33,638 nt of DNA from Candidatus Kaiserbacteria bacterium (GCA_026396675.1 JAPLWI010000007.1:1-33638); one strand, 5' to 3'. Shown: positions 19,903 to 28,824, counted from the first letter of the stretch. Notes: generated by a model from the sequence alone, not told the origin. Numbers and translations are program-made.

Positions 19903-20547
19903 ATGAAAAGTATTTTGCTCGGTATTTTGCTCGTTATTATTATTGGTGTTGGAGGTTTTGTGTATAGGAACGCGATTGAACATCCGTCACAGCCAATAGC
20001 ATGCCCGATGGATGCAAAAATTTGCCCAGACGGCACTTCGGTTTCCCGCGAAGGACTTTCTTGCACGTTCCCGACCTGTCCGCCACCGAACGTTCAACTG
20101 ACTGATATTGGCGTTGTATTTGCGTTGCCTGCTGGCTTTGTGCCTGTGTCACTTCCTGACTCTGCAAGTGTTGCCTCGTACAGTATGCCAATTGCCTCAT
20201 CAAATGACTTCAACAGCATTAGCATTCGTCGCTACGCGATTGCTGCATCTTCAACCGCTCTCTCTACAATAGAGCAAACAGCCATTAGCGGGACTTCTGG
20301 CACCTCTATTAGTGCATCATCTTTTTCTTCCGCTATGTTCGGCACACGCCGTTTTACCGTTGTTTCTATAGAGCGATTTGAGGGCGTTATTGATACAGCA
20401 TATTATCTCGCGCGCGGTACTGATGTATTGCGTTTTGATGCGATTGACAGAGGTGCCGATTGGACCAATCCAAATCTTGATATTACGATTCTTCCTGCTC
20501 ATGCGGCGCTTATAAAACTTCTCTCGACTCTGCAAGGGGAATATTAG
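19903..20547 (+). CDS. Membrane-anchored exported protein with Cys-rich CPMD/CPDG motif
   Basis: 214 aa from the ATG at 19903; the track's longer start runs through tRNA-His. An N-terminal membrane anchor (ILLGILLVIIIGVGGFVYR, residues 4-22) is followed by a short Cys-rich segment (IACPMDAKICPDGTSVSREGLSCTFPTCP, residues about 34-62). Its CPDGTxVxRxGxxCxFxxCP pattern looks like a shortened Kazal-like disulfide unit common in CPR exported proteins. The rest is a beta-rich domain (about 70-210) without recognised motifs. Function unknown; acts outside the membrane. Confidence 0.82.
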   Translation: MKSILLGILLVIIIGVGGFVYRNAIEHPSQPIACPMDAKICPDGTSVSREGLSCTFPTCPPPNVQLTDIGVVFALPAGFVPVSLPDSASVASYSMPIASSNDFNSISIRRYAIAASSTALSTIEQTAISGTSGTSISASSFSSAMFGTRRFTVVSIERFEGVIDTAYYLARGTDVLRFDAIDRGADWTNPNLDITILPAHAALIKLLSTLQGEY

Positions 20548-20550
20548 TGT

Positions 20551-20556
20551 TATAAT
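20551..20556 (+). promoter_or_regulatory. -10 element before the SIMPL-domain gene
   Basis: Perfect TATAAT, 30 nt before the ATG at 20587; this gene would have a short leader, unlike the leaderless set. Confidence 0.4.
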
Positions 20557-20586
20557 ACCAATCACTAATCAATAACCAACTTTGTT

Positions 20587-21393
20587 ATGGATAAGAATTG
20601 CTTTTGTGAGATTTTCAACGATCGCTGTGTACGAATTGCTGGCATTATTGTTCTAGCAGTTCTTGCACTCTTCCTTCTTTCGCAGACAATACTTGCTGTT
20701 GGAAACTTCGGGCGTCCAGCGAGCCCGGCAACCGATACGATTACTGTGCAGGGCGATGGTAAAGCGACACTTCCACCGGATGTCGCGAATGTTTCTTTCA
20801 CCGTCCAAAACACCGCACCTGCTGTCTCCGATGCACAGGCCGCGACCACCAAGCAAGCGAATGCCGCGATTGATTTCGTAAAAGGGCAGGGCATCGCCGA
20901 CAAGGATGTCAAAACACTCTCGTATAACATCACACCACAGTACTCATACCCGAACCCTTGTTCATCTGGAGTGCTTTGTCCGATGTACAATGGCACACCG
21001 AAAGTGACTGGTTACGAGGTTTCTGAAATGATTCAAGTGACAATGCATGATCTAACTAAAGTCGGTTCACTCCTTGGTGGGCTAGGGAAGCTCTCGGTAC
21101 AAAATATTTCCGGACCTTCTTTCACACTTGATGACACCTCTGCCGGCTACGATGCCGCACGCGCTGATGCGATTACTAAAGCGAAAACACAAGCCGATCT
21201 TCTCGCAAAACAACTCGGCGTTCGTCTCGGCAAAATTGTTAATTTCAGTGAATCCTCCGGACGCTATTCTTATCCGATGTATGACAGTATGGGTGGCGGA
21301 GTATCAAGCGCGAAGGCAGTTTCCACTCCGAGTATTCCAACCGGTGAGAATACTTACAACGCTTCGGTCTCCATTACCTACGAGATTCGCTAG
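20587..21393 (+). CDS. Anchored SIMPL-domain (DUF541) protein
   Basis: 268 aa. Membrane anchor at about residues 16-38 (VRIAGIIVLAVLALFLLSQTILAV), then one SIMPL domain: DTITVQGDGKATLPPDVANVSFTVQ, QANAAIDFVKGQGIADKDVKTLSYNITPQY, VTGYEVSEMIQVTMHDLTKVGSLLGGL, AARADAITKAKTQADLLAKQLGVRLGKIVNFSE. This is the standard order of DUF541. Members are exported; some are oxidative-stress or outer-surface proteins, but no single activity is established. A Cys-bearing loop (YSYPNPCSSGVLCPMY) may form a disulfide. Confidence 0.92.
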   Translation: MDKNCFCEIFNDRCVRIAGIIVLAVLALFLLSQTILAVGNFGRPASPATDTITVQGDGKATLPPDVANVSFTVQNTAPAVSDAQAATTKQANAAIDFVKGQGIADKDVKTLSYNITPQYSYPNPCSSGVLCPMYNGTPKVTGYEVSEMIQVTMHDLTKVGSLLGGLGKLSVQNISGPSFTLDDTSAGYDAARADAITKAKTQADLLAKQLGVRLGKIVNFSESSGRYSYPMYDSMGGGVSSAKAVSTPSIPTGENTYNASVSITYEIR

Positions 21394-21395
21394 TA

Positions 21396-21424
21396 TTGAC
21401 TCAATTTAGGCATCGTACTATGAT
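21396..21424 (+). promoter_or_regulatory. Promoter of secE-nusG-rplK
   Basis: TTGACT (21396-21401), 17-nt spacer, TATGAT (21419-21424). The predicted start near 21431 is directly at the foot of the hairpin at 21434-21453. Confidence 0.7.
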
Positions 21425-21433
21425 GCCAATATC

Positions 21434-21453
21434 AAAGCCCGCAGGGCTTTTTT
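21434..21453 (+). terminator. Terminator-like hairpin between the SIMPL gene and secE
   Basis: AAAGCCC, loop GCA, GGGCTTT, then TTT (seven-bp perfect stem with a T run). It ends the SIMPL transcript, but it also lies just downstream of the secE promoter start site, so it would form the very 5' end of the secE mRNA. Confidence 0.75.
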
Positions 21454-21473
21454 ATTTACCGAACCAATTCGCT

Positions 21474-21659
21474 ATGAATGCACTCATCTCGTATCTGAAG
21501 CATGTGCGCGAAGAATTCACTCACATCGTCTGGCCCACGCGGCGCACGGCGATTTCGCATACTTTCGTCGTTATATTTATTGCGGCGGCGATTGCGCTTC
21601 TTGTCGGATTGCTTGACTACGCATTCGGCTCTGTCGTGAACCGCATTATCGGCGGATAA
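21474..21659 (+). CDS. secE: Protein translocase subunit SecE
   Basis: 61 aa from the ATG at 21474; the track start at 21396 lies in the promoter. Short single-pass SecE: amphipathic helix ALISYLKHVREEFTHIVWPTRRTAISHT with the family's W-P-(T/S)R, then one membrane helix FVVIFIAAAIALLVGLLDYAF. SecE clamps SecY in the inner-membrane translocon. It is followed by nusG after 9 nt and rplK, the usual bacterial order. Confidence 0.95.
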   Translation: MNALISYLKHVREEFTHIVWPTRRTAISHTFVVIFIAAAIALLVGLLDYAFGSVVNRIIGG

Positions 21660-21660
21660 T
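21655..21660 (+). promoter_or_regulatory. Possible internal -10 before nusG
   Basis: GATAAT overlapping the end of secE, 8 nt before the nusG ATG. It fits the leaderless spacing but could be chance inside the operon. Confidence 0.25.
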
Positions 21661-21668
21661 ATTTTCTT

Positions 21669-22283
21669 ATGGACGACGAAATGCAGATGGCGGATATCGC
21701 TCCGATAACACCACCAATCGGAAGGAAAGAAGTTCGCGATGAAATAATACCAAGTGAAAAAGATGCTCGATGGTACACAATCCACACATATGCTGGTTAT
21801 GAGAATGCGGTCGAGCGCAACTTGAAACAACGCATAGAATCGCTCGGAATGGAGGAAAAGATTTTTGAGGTCATCGTACCGACGGAGAAGAAGATTCGCG
21901 TAAAGGGCGGCAAGCGCATCATTGAAGAAGAAAAAATTTATCCGGGCTATATTCTGGTGCGCATGATTGTTGACGATGATTCGTGGTTTGTTGTGCGGAA
22001 TACGCCACGCGTAACCGGTTTCGTAGGATCTGGAAACACTCCTGTTCCGATGGAAGAGGCGGAAATAACATCATTAATGAAGCGAATGAAGGCAGAAGCG
22101 CCGAAGCATCGCATTGATCTGATGAAGGATGACCCAGTCGTAATCGCAGACGGTCCATTTAAGGATTTGGAAGGGAAGGTGAGCGACATTGACGAAGACC
22201 GTGGAAAAGTGAAAGTGATGGTCTCGATGTTCGGGCGCGAAACACCAGTTGAACTGGATTTTTTGCAAATAAGGAAACTCTAA
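21669..22283 (+). CDS. nusG: Transcription termination/antitermination factor NusG
   Basis: 204 aa. After an N-terminal extension of about 33 acidic residues comes the NGN domain (ARWYTIHTYAGYENAVERNLKQRIESLGMEEKIFEVIVPTEK, KIYPGYILVRM, WFVVRNTPRVTGFVG), then the KOW domain (DDPVVIADGPFKDLEGKVSDIDEDRGKVKVMVSMFGRETPVELDFLQI). It binds the RNA polymerase clamp, and its KOW domain contacts Rho or ribosomal S10. Between secE and rplK, as usual. Confidence 0.97.
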   Translation: MDDEMQMADIAPITPPIGRKEVRDEIIPSEKDARWYTIHTYAGYENAVERNLKQRIESLGMEEKIFEVIVPTEKKIRVKGGKRIIEEEKIYPGYILVRMIVDDDSWFVVRNTPRVTGFVGSGNTPVPMEEAEITSLMKRMKAEAPKHRIDLMKDDPVVIADGPFKDLEGKVSDIDEDRGKVKVMVSMFGRETPVELDFLQIRKL

Positions 22284-22301
22284 GGTAGAGTCACATTCAT
22301 T

Positions 22302-22721
22302 ATGGCTACTGTTGTAAAAAAGATAAAACTTCAAATCCCGGGAGGGGCGGCAACGCCAGCGCCTCCGGTCGGAACGGCTCTCGGCCCTGCTGGTGTGAAC
22401 ATCGGCCAATTCGTAACGCAGTTTAACGAGGCGACGAAAGACAAAAAGGGAACAATCATCCCGATTGAATTGTCGGTCTACGACGATCGTTCGTTTACTT
22501 TCATCATGAAGAATCCGCCGGCGTCTCGGTTGATTTTGAAGGCGCTTGGGATAGAGAAGGGTTCAAGCAAAGCGCGTGAGAAAAAGGCAGGCACGATTAC
22601 AAAAGAACAAATTGCCAAGATTGTTGAAGAAAAAATCCCCGATATGAATGCGAGTTCTCCCGAAGCGGCCGCACGCACTATCGCAGGCACAGCGCGCTCA
22701 ATGGGTATTGAGGTGAAATAA
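22302..22721 (+). CDS. rplK: 50S ribosomal protein L11
   Basis: 139 aa, normal length. N-terminal KIKLQIPGGAATPAPPVGTALGPAGVNIGQFVTQFNEAT (proline-rich domain that binds release and elongation factors), C-terminal rRNA-binding domain with KAGTITKEQIAKIVEEKIPDMNASSPEAAARTIAGTARSMGIEV. L11 is part of the GTPase-associated centre. rplA (L1), which normally follows, is not here; a terminator and an unrelated orphan gene follow instead. Confidence 0.97.
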   Translation: MATVVKKIKLQIPGGAATPAPPVGTALGPAGVNIGQFVTQFNEATKDKKGTIIPIELSVYDDRSFTFIMKNPPASRLILKALGIEKGSSKAREKKAGTITKEQIAKIVEEKIPDMNASSPEAAARTIAGTARSMGIEVK

Positions 22722-22734
22722 ATTTTTGTTGCAG

Positions 22735-22774
22735 AACACACGCGGCCATTAAGTAGCCGCGCGTGTTGCTTTTT
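22735..22774 (+). terminator. Intrinsic terminator after rplK
   Basis: AACACACGCGGC (22735-22746) with GCCGCGCGTGTT (22756-22767), one A-C mismatch, 9-nt loop, then GC and five T. Confidence 0.8.
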
Positions 22775-22780
22775 ATCTTC

Positions 22781-22810
22781 TTGACGCGTACAGTTGTGTC
22801 AGATTTGTAC
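22781..22810 (+). promoter_or_regulatory. Possible promoter of the 22839 gene
   Basis: TTGACG at 22781-22786 as the -35; the -10 is poor (TTGTAC at 22805-22810, 18-nt spacer). The call rests mainly on position, between a terminator and a gene with a strong Shine-Dalgarno sequence. Confidence 0.4.
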
Positions 22811-22838
22811 CAAAAATAATGAAGAAGGGAGGGGCATC

Positions 22839-23216
22839 ATGCCGATAACCATATTAAGTGCATTAGAAATTTTTACTAACCCGCACGATTTAGAAATCTT
22901 AGTCGGGCAGGGAAAGACCAACGGTAAATATGTGATCGCCATTAGCCGCGGACCACGGGACAACTTCAAGATGATTCTCGATTCTGATCCTTTTGCAGAA
23001 AAGCTTGAGGATGCAATAGAGGCGGTCGAAAAAATCTTGAACATTGTACAGAAAGTTGGGACTAAAGAATTCGGTGGAAATAGTATTTTATCCGAATATC
23101 TCAACATCGATGAGCAGTCGATTGATCAATCCAAAGTTTTGAATCCCGGATTGATTGCCAAGATAATTCAGGAACTTCAGTCTCATATGATGGCGAGTAC
23201 ATACAAGATCGCATGA
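22839..23216 (+). CDS. Orphan hypothetical protein, cassette-type gene
   Basis: 125 aa from the ATG at 22839, fixed by GGGAGGGG about 5 nt upstream; the track start 15 codons earlier crosses that ribosome binding site. Not recognised. No signal peptide or membrane segment. A small alpha/beta layout: LSALEIFTNPHDLEILVGQGKTNGKYVIAISRGPRDNFKMIL, then a helix FAEKLEDAIEAVEKILNIVQKV and a C-terminal helix GLIAKIIQELQSHMM. The YVIAISRG / DAIEAVEKIL order suggests a strand-helix unit, but I cannot name a family. It stands alone between two terminators. Confidence 0.78.
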   Translation: MPITILSALEIFTNPHDLEILVGQGKTNGKYVIAISRGPRDNFKMILDSDPFAEKLEDAIEAVEKILNIVQKVGTKEFGGNSILSEYLNIDEQSIDQSKVLNPGLIAKIIQELQSHMMASTYKIA

Positions 23217-23251
23217 CCGATGACCGAGCAAAAACCGCTCTCAAATAACGG

Positions 23252-23286
23252 AAGACCGATGGTATAAAAGCGCCAACGGTCTTTTT
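23252..23286 (+). terminator. Intrinsic terminator after the 22839 gene
   Basis: AAGACCG (23252-23258) with CGGTCTT (23277-23283), inner TGG/CCA, then a T run. Lies 33 nt before argS. Confidence 0.75.
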
Positions 23287-23306
23287 CTTTCCAGCAATAG
23301 GTCTGC

Positions 23307-23312
23307 TACACT
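23307..23312 (+). promoter_or_regulatory. -10 element before argS
   Basis: TACACT, 6 nt before the argS ATG, directly after the terminator of the previous gene; no Shine-Dalgarno sequence. Confidence 0.5.
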
Positions 23313-23318
23313 CTTTCT

Positions 23319-24923
23319 ATGGAAGAGCGAATACGAAAGGCAGTTGCTGATGCCATTGGCGAAAGCGCCACGATAACGGTAAAACGCCCGTCAAATACGA
23401 CGCACGGCGATTACGCGGTGTTTGTCGGGATGGAGATGGCAGAAAAAGTTTCGAAAAATATTAAGGAAGAACTTGGAGATGCAGTTGATAAAGTTGAAAT
23501 CGCGGAGCCGGGATTCGTAAACATTACACTTTCACAAGAAGCAATAACTTTTGCTATTGCCGAAGCGGCTGCACAAGGTGCAAAGTGGGGGAAGGGCAGC
23601 GCACACGAAGGTGAGTGTGTAGTAATTGAATACACCGATCCGAATCCGTTTAAAGAAATGCACATCGGGCATCTGATGAGCAATGTCATTGGCGAGTCAC
23701 TTGCACGACTTATTGAAAATGAAGGTGCGGCCGTAATTCGTGTTAATTATCAAGGCGATGTCGGTCCACATGTCGCGAAGGCACTTTGGGGATTGCAGAA
23801 GAAAGGAATTAAAGAACCAGAGACAGCGAAAGAAATCGGTACTGCATACACAGAAGGATCGCGCGCATACGAAGAGTCACCTGAAGCAAAAAATGAGATA
23901 GACGCGCTTAATCAGGCGATTTACAAAGGCGGCAATCCGGCGCTTATGGAACTCTGGCGCAAGGGTCGCGATATTTCGCTTGAAGCATTTGAGCGACTTT
24001 ATGAAATGCTCGGCACACATTTTGATTATTATTTTTTTGAAAGCGAGACGGCAGAACCGGGGCTACGTATTGTGCGTGATGGAATAAAGAAGGGAATATT
24101 TGAAGAAAGCGAAGGTGCAGTTATTTACCGCGGAGAGAAAAAAGGATTGCACACACTCGTTTTTATTACGAGTGCGGGCACGCCGACCTACGAGGCAAAA
24201 GACATAGGCCTCGCTTTTCTTAAAGAAGAACGCGTGCAGAGCGGCCGTTCTCTAATCATTACTGCGAACGAGCAGATCGGGCATTTTAAAGTGATGCTTT
24301 CCGCGCTTAATGAAATTGCACCTTTAATCGCGAAGAAAACGGAACATATTCCGCACGGATTCTTGAAACTTGCTTCTGGGAAAATGTCTTCGCGTTTGGG
24401 AAATGTGATTACGGCTGAAGGACTTATTGAAAGCATTATTAAAAAAGCGAGTGAAAAAAATTCCGACCCGCTTATCGCCGAGCAAGTCGCGCTCGGGGCA
24501 ATTAAATATATGATTCTGCGGCAAGCACCCGGTTCAGATATTATTTTTGATGAAGAAAGGTCGCTGTCGCTAGAAGGCGATTCGGGACCATATCTTCAAT
24601 ACGCGCTAGTACGTGCGAAGAAGATTCTCGCGTATGGCGATAATGGTGTGGGTGGAACCGAGATGCCGGACGTACCATACGCGGTCGAGCGGATCATTCT
24701 GCATTTCCCTGAAGTCGTCGCGCGCGCGATACAATTCCTCGCTCCGAATCTTCTAACGACCTATCTAACAGAACTTGCAGCCGCGTGGAATTCTTTTTAT
24801 GCGACAGAACAAATTCTCGGGAGTCCAGAAGAGGCATATAAACAGCGGGTTGCACGCGCCTTCGCGAACACGATGATAAATGGCCTCGCGCTTCTCGGCA
24901 TCCCAGCACCTGAGAGAATGTGA
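23319..24923 (+). CDS. argS: Arginyl-tRNA synthetase
   Basis: 534 aa. Class I synthetase charging tRNA-Arg. N-terminal Add-1 domain with HGDYAVFVGMEMAEK and GFVNITLS. Catalytic domain with EYTDPNPFKEMHIGHLMSN (HIGH at 115-118), VNYQGDVGPHVAKALWG, ITANEQIGHFKVM and a KMSKS variant GKMSSRLGN (355-359). C-terminal helical anticodon domain with EGDSGPYLQYALVRAKKIL (the SGxYLQYAHARI motif). Shorter than E. coli ArgRS (577), mainly in the Add-1 domain. Three tRNA-Arg genes lie in the same window. ileS follows after 6 nt. Confidence 0.97.
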   Translation: MEERIRKAVADAIGESATITVKRPSNTTHGDYAVFVGMEMAEKVSKNIKEELGDAVDKVEIAEPGFVNITLSQEAITFAIAEAAAQGAKWGKGSAHEGECVVIEYTDPNPFKEMHIGHLMSNVIGESLARLIENEGAAVIRVNYQGDVGPHVAKALWGLQKKGIKEPETAKEIGTAYTEGSRAYEESPEAKNEIDALNQAIYKGGNPALMELWRKGRDISLEAFERLYEMLGTHFDYYFFESETAEPGLRIVRDGIKKGIFEESEGAVIYRGEKKGLHTLVFITSAGTPTYEAKDIGLAFLKEERVQSGRSLIITANEQIGHFKVMLSALNEIAPLIAKKTEHIPHGFLKLASGKMSSRLGNVITAEGLIESIIKKASEKNSDPLIAEQVALGAIKYMILRQAPGSDIIFDEERSLSLEGDSGPYLQYALVRAKKILAYGDNGVGGTEMPDVPYAVERIILHFPEVVARAIQFLAPNLLTTYLTELAAAWNSFYATEQILGSPEEAYKQRVARAFANTMINGLALLGIPAPERM

Positions 24924-24929
24924 GGTAAT

Positions 24930-27900
24930 ATGGGACATATGGCAGAAAAATCGGAGGTCGCAAAGCGAGAGGAGAAGATTCTCGCGTTTTGGGAACGCGA
25001 GCAAATTTTTGAAAAATCGCTCATAAAGAAAGCGCCAAAAGGTGACTTTATTTTTTACGAAGGTCCGCCAACAGCCAACGGCAAACCCGGTATTCACCAT
25101 CTTGAAGCCCGTGCTTTTAAAGACGCCATACCACGGTACAAGACAATGCGTGGTTATCGTGTGAGTCGTCGCGCTGGTTGGGATACGCACGGGCTTCCTG
25201 TCGAGTTGCAAGTCGAGAAAGAACTCGGCTTTTCAGGAAAGCCGGATATAGAAAAATATGGCATTGCCGCATTCAATAAAAAATGTCGTGAAAGTGTATT
25301 TACATACATTGATCTCTGGGCAAAATTCACAAAACGCATCGGCTACTGGGTTGATGAAACAAAAGCATACTTCACTTTTGATAGCTCCTATATGGAAGTG
25401 GTTTGGTATCTCTTCGCCAAGACAGCAAAAGACGGGCGACTCTACAAGGATTATAAAGTCGTACCGTGGTGCCCGCGCTGCGGCACAGCGCTTTCTTCGC
25501 ACGAACTTGCGCAGGGATATCAAGATGTAAAAGACCTCACGATTACCGCGAAGTTCCATTTAAAACCGGATCAAGAATTTGGGAATGGTAAATATAAAAC
25601 GAAGGACACGGCATATATTCTCGCGTGGACAACAACTCCTTGGACCTTGCCGGGAAATGTCGCGCTTGCGGTTGGAAACAATATTAAATACAGTTCTCTT
25701 CGAGTAAAAGATGTTCCGGAACTCCTGATTGTAGCAAGTGATCGTTTACAAGATGTTTTTAAAGACAAAGAATTCGAAATTGTACATGACGACATAGTCG
25801 GAGCTGATCTCGTCGGTCTCAAATACGAACCGCTCTACGATTTTGCAAAAAATCTTGCGTCAGAATCAGAGAAAACAAAATTCAACAAAGCATTTCAAGT
25901 ATATCTAGCGGATTTCGTCACCACCGAAGAGGGCACCGGCATTGTGCACACGGCCGTGATGTACGGCCAAGAGGATTTTGAATTGGGAAACAAAATTGGA
26001 TTGCCCAAAGTGCATCTCGTGAATCCGGAGGGAAAGTTTATTTCTGGCGCTGGGTTTCTTGAAGGGAAATCGGTAGTTGGAGAAGAAACATCAGTTGAAA
26101 TATTAAAAGATTTATCAGCGCGAGGTCTTCTTTTCAAAAAAGAACCATATACGCACACATATCCTTTCTGCTGGCGCTGTAAGACACGGCTTATCTACTA
26201 TGCGCGTGATTCGTGGTATATCCGTATGTCTGATCTGCGCGAGAAGCTTGTCGCGGAAAATAAAAAAGTCCATTGGGAACCGGCGTATATCCGCGATGGG
26301 CGAATGGGCGAGTGGCTCGCGAATGCGAAGGACTGGGCGATAAGCCGTGAACGCTATTGGGGCACGCCTCTGCCAATTTGGCGTAGCTCTGATGGAAGCG
26401 AGCAACTTGTTATCGGTTCAATTGATGAGCTCAAGAAATACACAAAAAAATCTGGCAACAAATATTTTGTAATGCGCCACGGTGAAGCTGAGAATAACGT
26501 CAAAGGCATTCCTGATCCAACGAATCGGGAACACTATCATTTAACGCAAAACGGACAGGAGCAGGTAGAAAATGCCACAAAGGATTTGAAAAGTCACGAC
26601 GTTGCGTATATCTACACATCTCCGTTTACGCGAACACAAGAATCCGCGGATATCATCGCAACGAATCTCGGCTTACCCAATAGCCGTGTCATAACAGATG
26701 ATCGACTACACGAACTTTGTGCAGAAGAAACGAACCAAGAAGGCCGTCGTCGCATTGGAGAATTTCTGTATGATCTTGAGAACAAACACAAAAATGAAAC
26801 GATTCTCATCATTACACACGGTTTTGGTGTCAAAATATCAGCCGACGTTGCTTTGGGGGCAGCCACACGTACTCTCATAGAACTCTCGAGTCAGTGCACG
26901 TTAGTTTTTGCAAAACCAGTATCACTTGATTTCGTCCCGCTTCCGCACAACGAGGAATACGAACTTGATCTCCATCGACCGTATATTGATGACATTATTC
27001 TCGTTTCAGAAAAAGGAACAGAATTACGAAGAACACCAGAAGTAATGGATGTGTGGTTTGATTCCGGTGCGATGCCATTCGCACAGGCGGCAAAAGAGAA
27101 AGGGAATCAGTCGTTAGAGAATTTCTTGAAGAAAATTGAATATCCAGCAGATTTTATCTGCGAAGCCATTGATCAAACACGCGGCTGGTTCTATACACTT
27201 CTTGCTATTGGAATGCTCGCTGGGCGTTGCGCAGCTTTTAAAAATGTCATCTCACTCGGACTTTTGCTCGACGCCGAAGGCCAGAAAATGAGTAAATCAA
27301 AAGGTAATATTGTTGATCCATGGATAGAAATGGAAAGGTGGGGTGCTGACGCATTGCGCTTTTGGATGTACAGCGTGACACAGGCAGGTGATTCAAAAAA
27401 TTATGATGCCAAGACGATGAAAGAGGCAGCAAAAGTGCTTTCGTGGGCAGAGAATAGTACAAAGTTCTACAAGATGTTTAAAGACATTCCTCAAATGAAA
27501 GGAACACAGAAAGTAATTGATCGTTGGATGTATGCGCGAGTGGATTTAACTGTCTCAGCCGTTACAAAGACGATGGACGAATACCGGCTTTTTGAAGCGA
27601 CACGAGCCATCGCGAATCTTTCCGAGGATCTATCGCAATGGTATGTCAGGCGTATACGCGACCGAGTACGAGAAGGGGATTCAGATGCAATAGAAACTTT
27701 ACGTGAGACACTTCGTGTCTTGGCACTTCTCCTTGCTCCATTTGTCCCATTCATTGCGGAAGAAATTTATACGGAAGTAAAACGAGACGAAGATCCTATA
27801 AGCGTGCATCTCGCAGATTGGCCAAGCTCAGGAAATAAATGGAATTTCTTACGCGCAAAAGCAGATAGTAAATTGATTGCAGAAATGCAAAGAGTCCGTG

Positions 27901-28259
27901 CATTGGCATCAGAGGCGCTTATGTTACGGCAGAAGGAGGAAATTAAAGTACGTCAGCCACTCGCGTCGCTCACCGTGCTGGACTCACTTTCAGATGAACT
28001 TGCACAGATTCTCGCTGACGAAGTAAATGTGAAGAAAATAATTGTCGGTACAGAACTCTCACTCGACACGACCCTTACTCCCGAACTCATTAAAGAAGGC
28101 GATGAGCGCGAGATGGCGCGCGCGGTTGCCGACGCGCGCAAAACAGAAAACCTCTCACCGAAAGATTTCGCACGCGCAGAGATTCGCGCGGGAGGCAAAT
28201 ATCCTGTGACGTTGTCGACTGGCGAAGTGCGATTCGATCTTGTTCGCGATGCGGCATAA
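24930..28259 (+). CDS. ileS: Isoleucyl-tRNA synthetase with inserted histidine-phosphatase domain
   Basis: 1109 aa. Class I synthetase: [19 protein letters not shown] (HIGH variant, H56/H57), [10 protein letters not shown], editing domain with [11 protein letters not shown] (from W233), [24 protein letters not shown] (R475), [22 protein letters not shown] at 786-790, then the C-terminal anticodon helices (EIKVRQPL). About 160 extra residues lie between TPLPIW and [10 protein letters not shown] (D680). Residues about 509-672 read [13 protein letters not shown] (RHG, H517), [26 protein letters not shown] and ILIITHGFG (H630), the complete active-site set of the histidine phosphatase (phosphoglycerate mutase-like) superfamily. 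The single uninterrupted frame argues for a real fusion. GAGGT lies before the ATG, 6 nt after argS. recO starts 11 nt inside the end. Confidence 0.97.
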   Translation: MGHMAEKSEVAKREEKILAFWEREQIFEKSLIKKAPKGDFIFYEGPPTANGKPGIHHLEARAFKDAIPRYKTMRGYRVSRRAGWDTHGLPVELQVEKELGFSGKPDIEKYGIAAFNKKCRESVFTYIDLWAKFTKRIGYWVDETKAYFTFDSSYMEVVWYLFAKTAKDGRLYKDYKVVPWCPRCGTALSSHELAQGYQDVKDLTITAKFHLKPDQEFGNGKYKTKDTAYILAWTTTPWTLPGNVALAVGNNIKYSSLRVKDVPELLIVASDRLQDVFKDKEFEIVHDDIVGADLVGLKYEPLYDFAKNLASESEKTKFNKAFQVYLADFVTTEEGTGIVHTAVMYGQEDFELGNKIGLPKVHLVNPEGKFISGAGFLEGKSVVGEETSVEILKDLSARGLLFKKEPYTHTYPFCWRCKTRLIYYARDSWYIRMSDLREKLVAENKKVHWEPAYIRDGRMGEWLANAKDWAISRERYWGTPLPIWRSSDGSEQLVIGSIDELKKYTKKSGNKYFVMRHGEAENNVKGIPDPTNREHYHLTQNGQEQVENATKDLKSHDVAYIYTSPFTRTQESADIIATNLGLPNSRVITDDRLHELCAEETNQEGRRRIGEFLYDLENKHKNETILIITHGFGVKISADVALGAATRTLIELSSQCTLVFAKPVSLDFVPLPHNEEYELDLHRPYIDDIILVSEKGTELRRTPEVMDVWFDSGAMPFAQAAKEKGNQSLENFLKKIEYPADFICEAIDQTRGWFYTLLAIGMLAGRCAAFKNVISLGLLLDAEGQKMSKSKGNIVDPWIEMERWGADALRFWMYSVTQAGDSKNYDAKTMKEAAKVLSWAENSTKFYKMFKDIPQMKGTQKVIDRWMYARVDLTVSAVTKTMDEYRLFEATRAIANLSEDLSQWYVRRIRDRVREGDSDAIETLRETLRVLALLLAPFVPFIAEEIYTEVKRDEDPISVHLADWPSSGNKWNFLRAKADSKLIAEMQRVRALASEALMLRQKEEIKVRQPLASLTVLDSLSDELAQILADEVNVKKIIVGTELSLDTTLTPELIKEGDEREMARAVADARKTENLSPKDFARAEIRAGGKYPVTLSTGEVRFDLVRDAA

Positions 28260-28818
28260 ATACGAAACACGTGGCATCGTGCTATCCCGTACACCAGCGG
28301 GGGAAATGAATGCTATTGTCACGGTCCTGACCCAAGATATTGGTCTCGTACGCGCACGTGCGCAGGGAGTACGCAGACCAGGTGCCAAACTTGCCCACGC
28401 GCTCACAACTTTTTCCGAAAGCGAATTAATACTCGTGCGTGGTAAAGAAAATTGGCGCGTTGCCGGGGCAGTTTTGAAAGAGAATTGGTTTTTGCGCATA
28501 CGTAACACTGCACCGCGCGAGCGAGCAGCGCGCGTCTCAGGACTTTTATTACGACTCGTTGCCGGGGAAACAAATGATTCAGACCTGTTTTTGATTATGA
28601 GAGGATTTTTTGAATCACTCGCAACACTACATGAAGACACACATGAAGCGGTTGAAATCCTCGCGGTTCTTCGTTTCCTTGCAGTACTTGGACTTGATGC
28701 AGAAGAAATTTCTCGGAAAGTATCTCTCTTCGCCCCAGAAATGCTTGCAGACATTACAAAAAATCGCACAAAGTACATAACGCGCATTAATCGCGGTATC
28801 GAGGCCTCTGGGCTTTGA
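28249..28818 (+). CDS. recO: DNA repair protein RecO
   Basis: 189 aa from the ATG at 28249; the track's TTG start is 3 codons earlier. RecO helps RecR load RecA at gaps and anneals SSB-coated DNA. N-terminal OB fold: [48 protein letters not shown], then [20 protein letters not shown]. The C-terminal helical part is shorter than the E. coli or Deinococcus protein, and the zinc-finger Cys found in some members are absent. Overlap with ileS suggests cotranscription. Confidence 0.88.
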   Translation: MRHKYETRGIVLSRTPAGEMNAIVTVLTQDIGLVRARAQGVRRPGAKLAHALTTFSESELILVRGKENWRVAGAVLKENWFLRIRNTAPRERAARVSGLLLRLVAGETNDSDLFLIMRGFFESLATLHEDTHEAVEILAVLRFLAVLGLDAEEISRKVSLFAPEMLADITKNRTKYITRINRGIEASGL

Positions 28819-28824
28819 TATACT
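28819..28824 (+). promoter_or_regulatory. -10 element before the 28832 gene
   Basis: TATACT at the end of recO, 7 nt before the ATG at 28832; it favours that ATG over the GTG at 28829. Confidence 0.5.
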
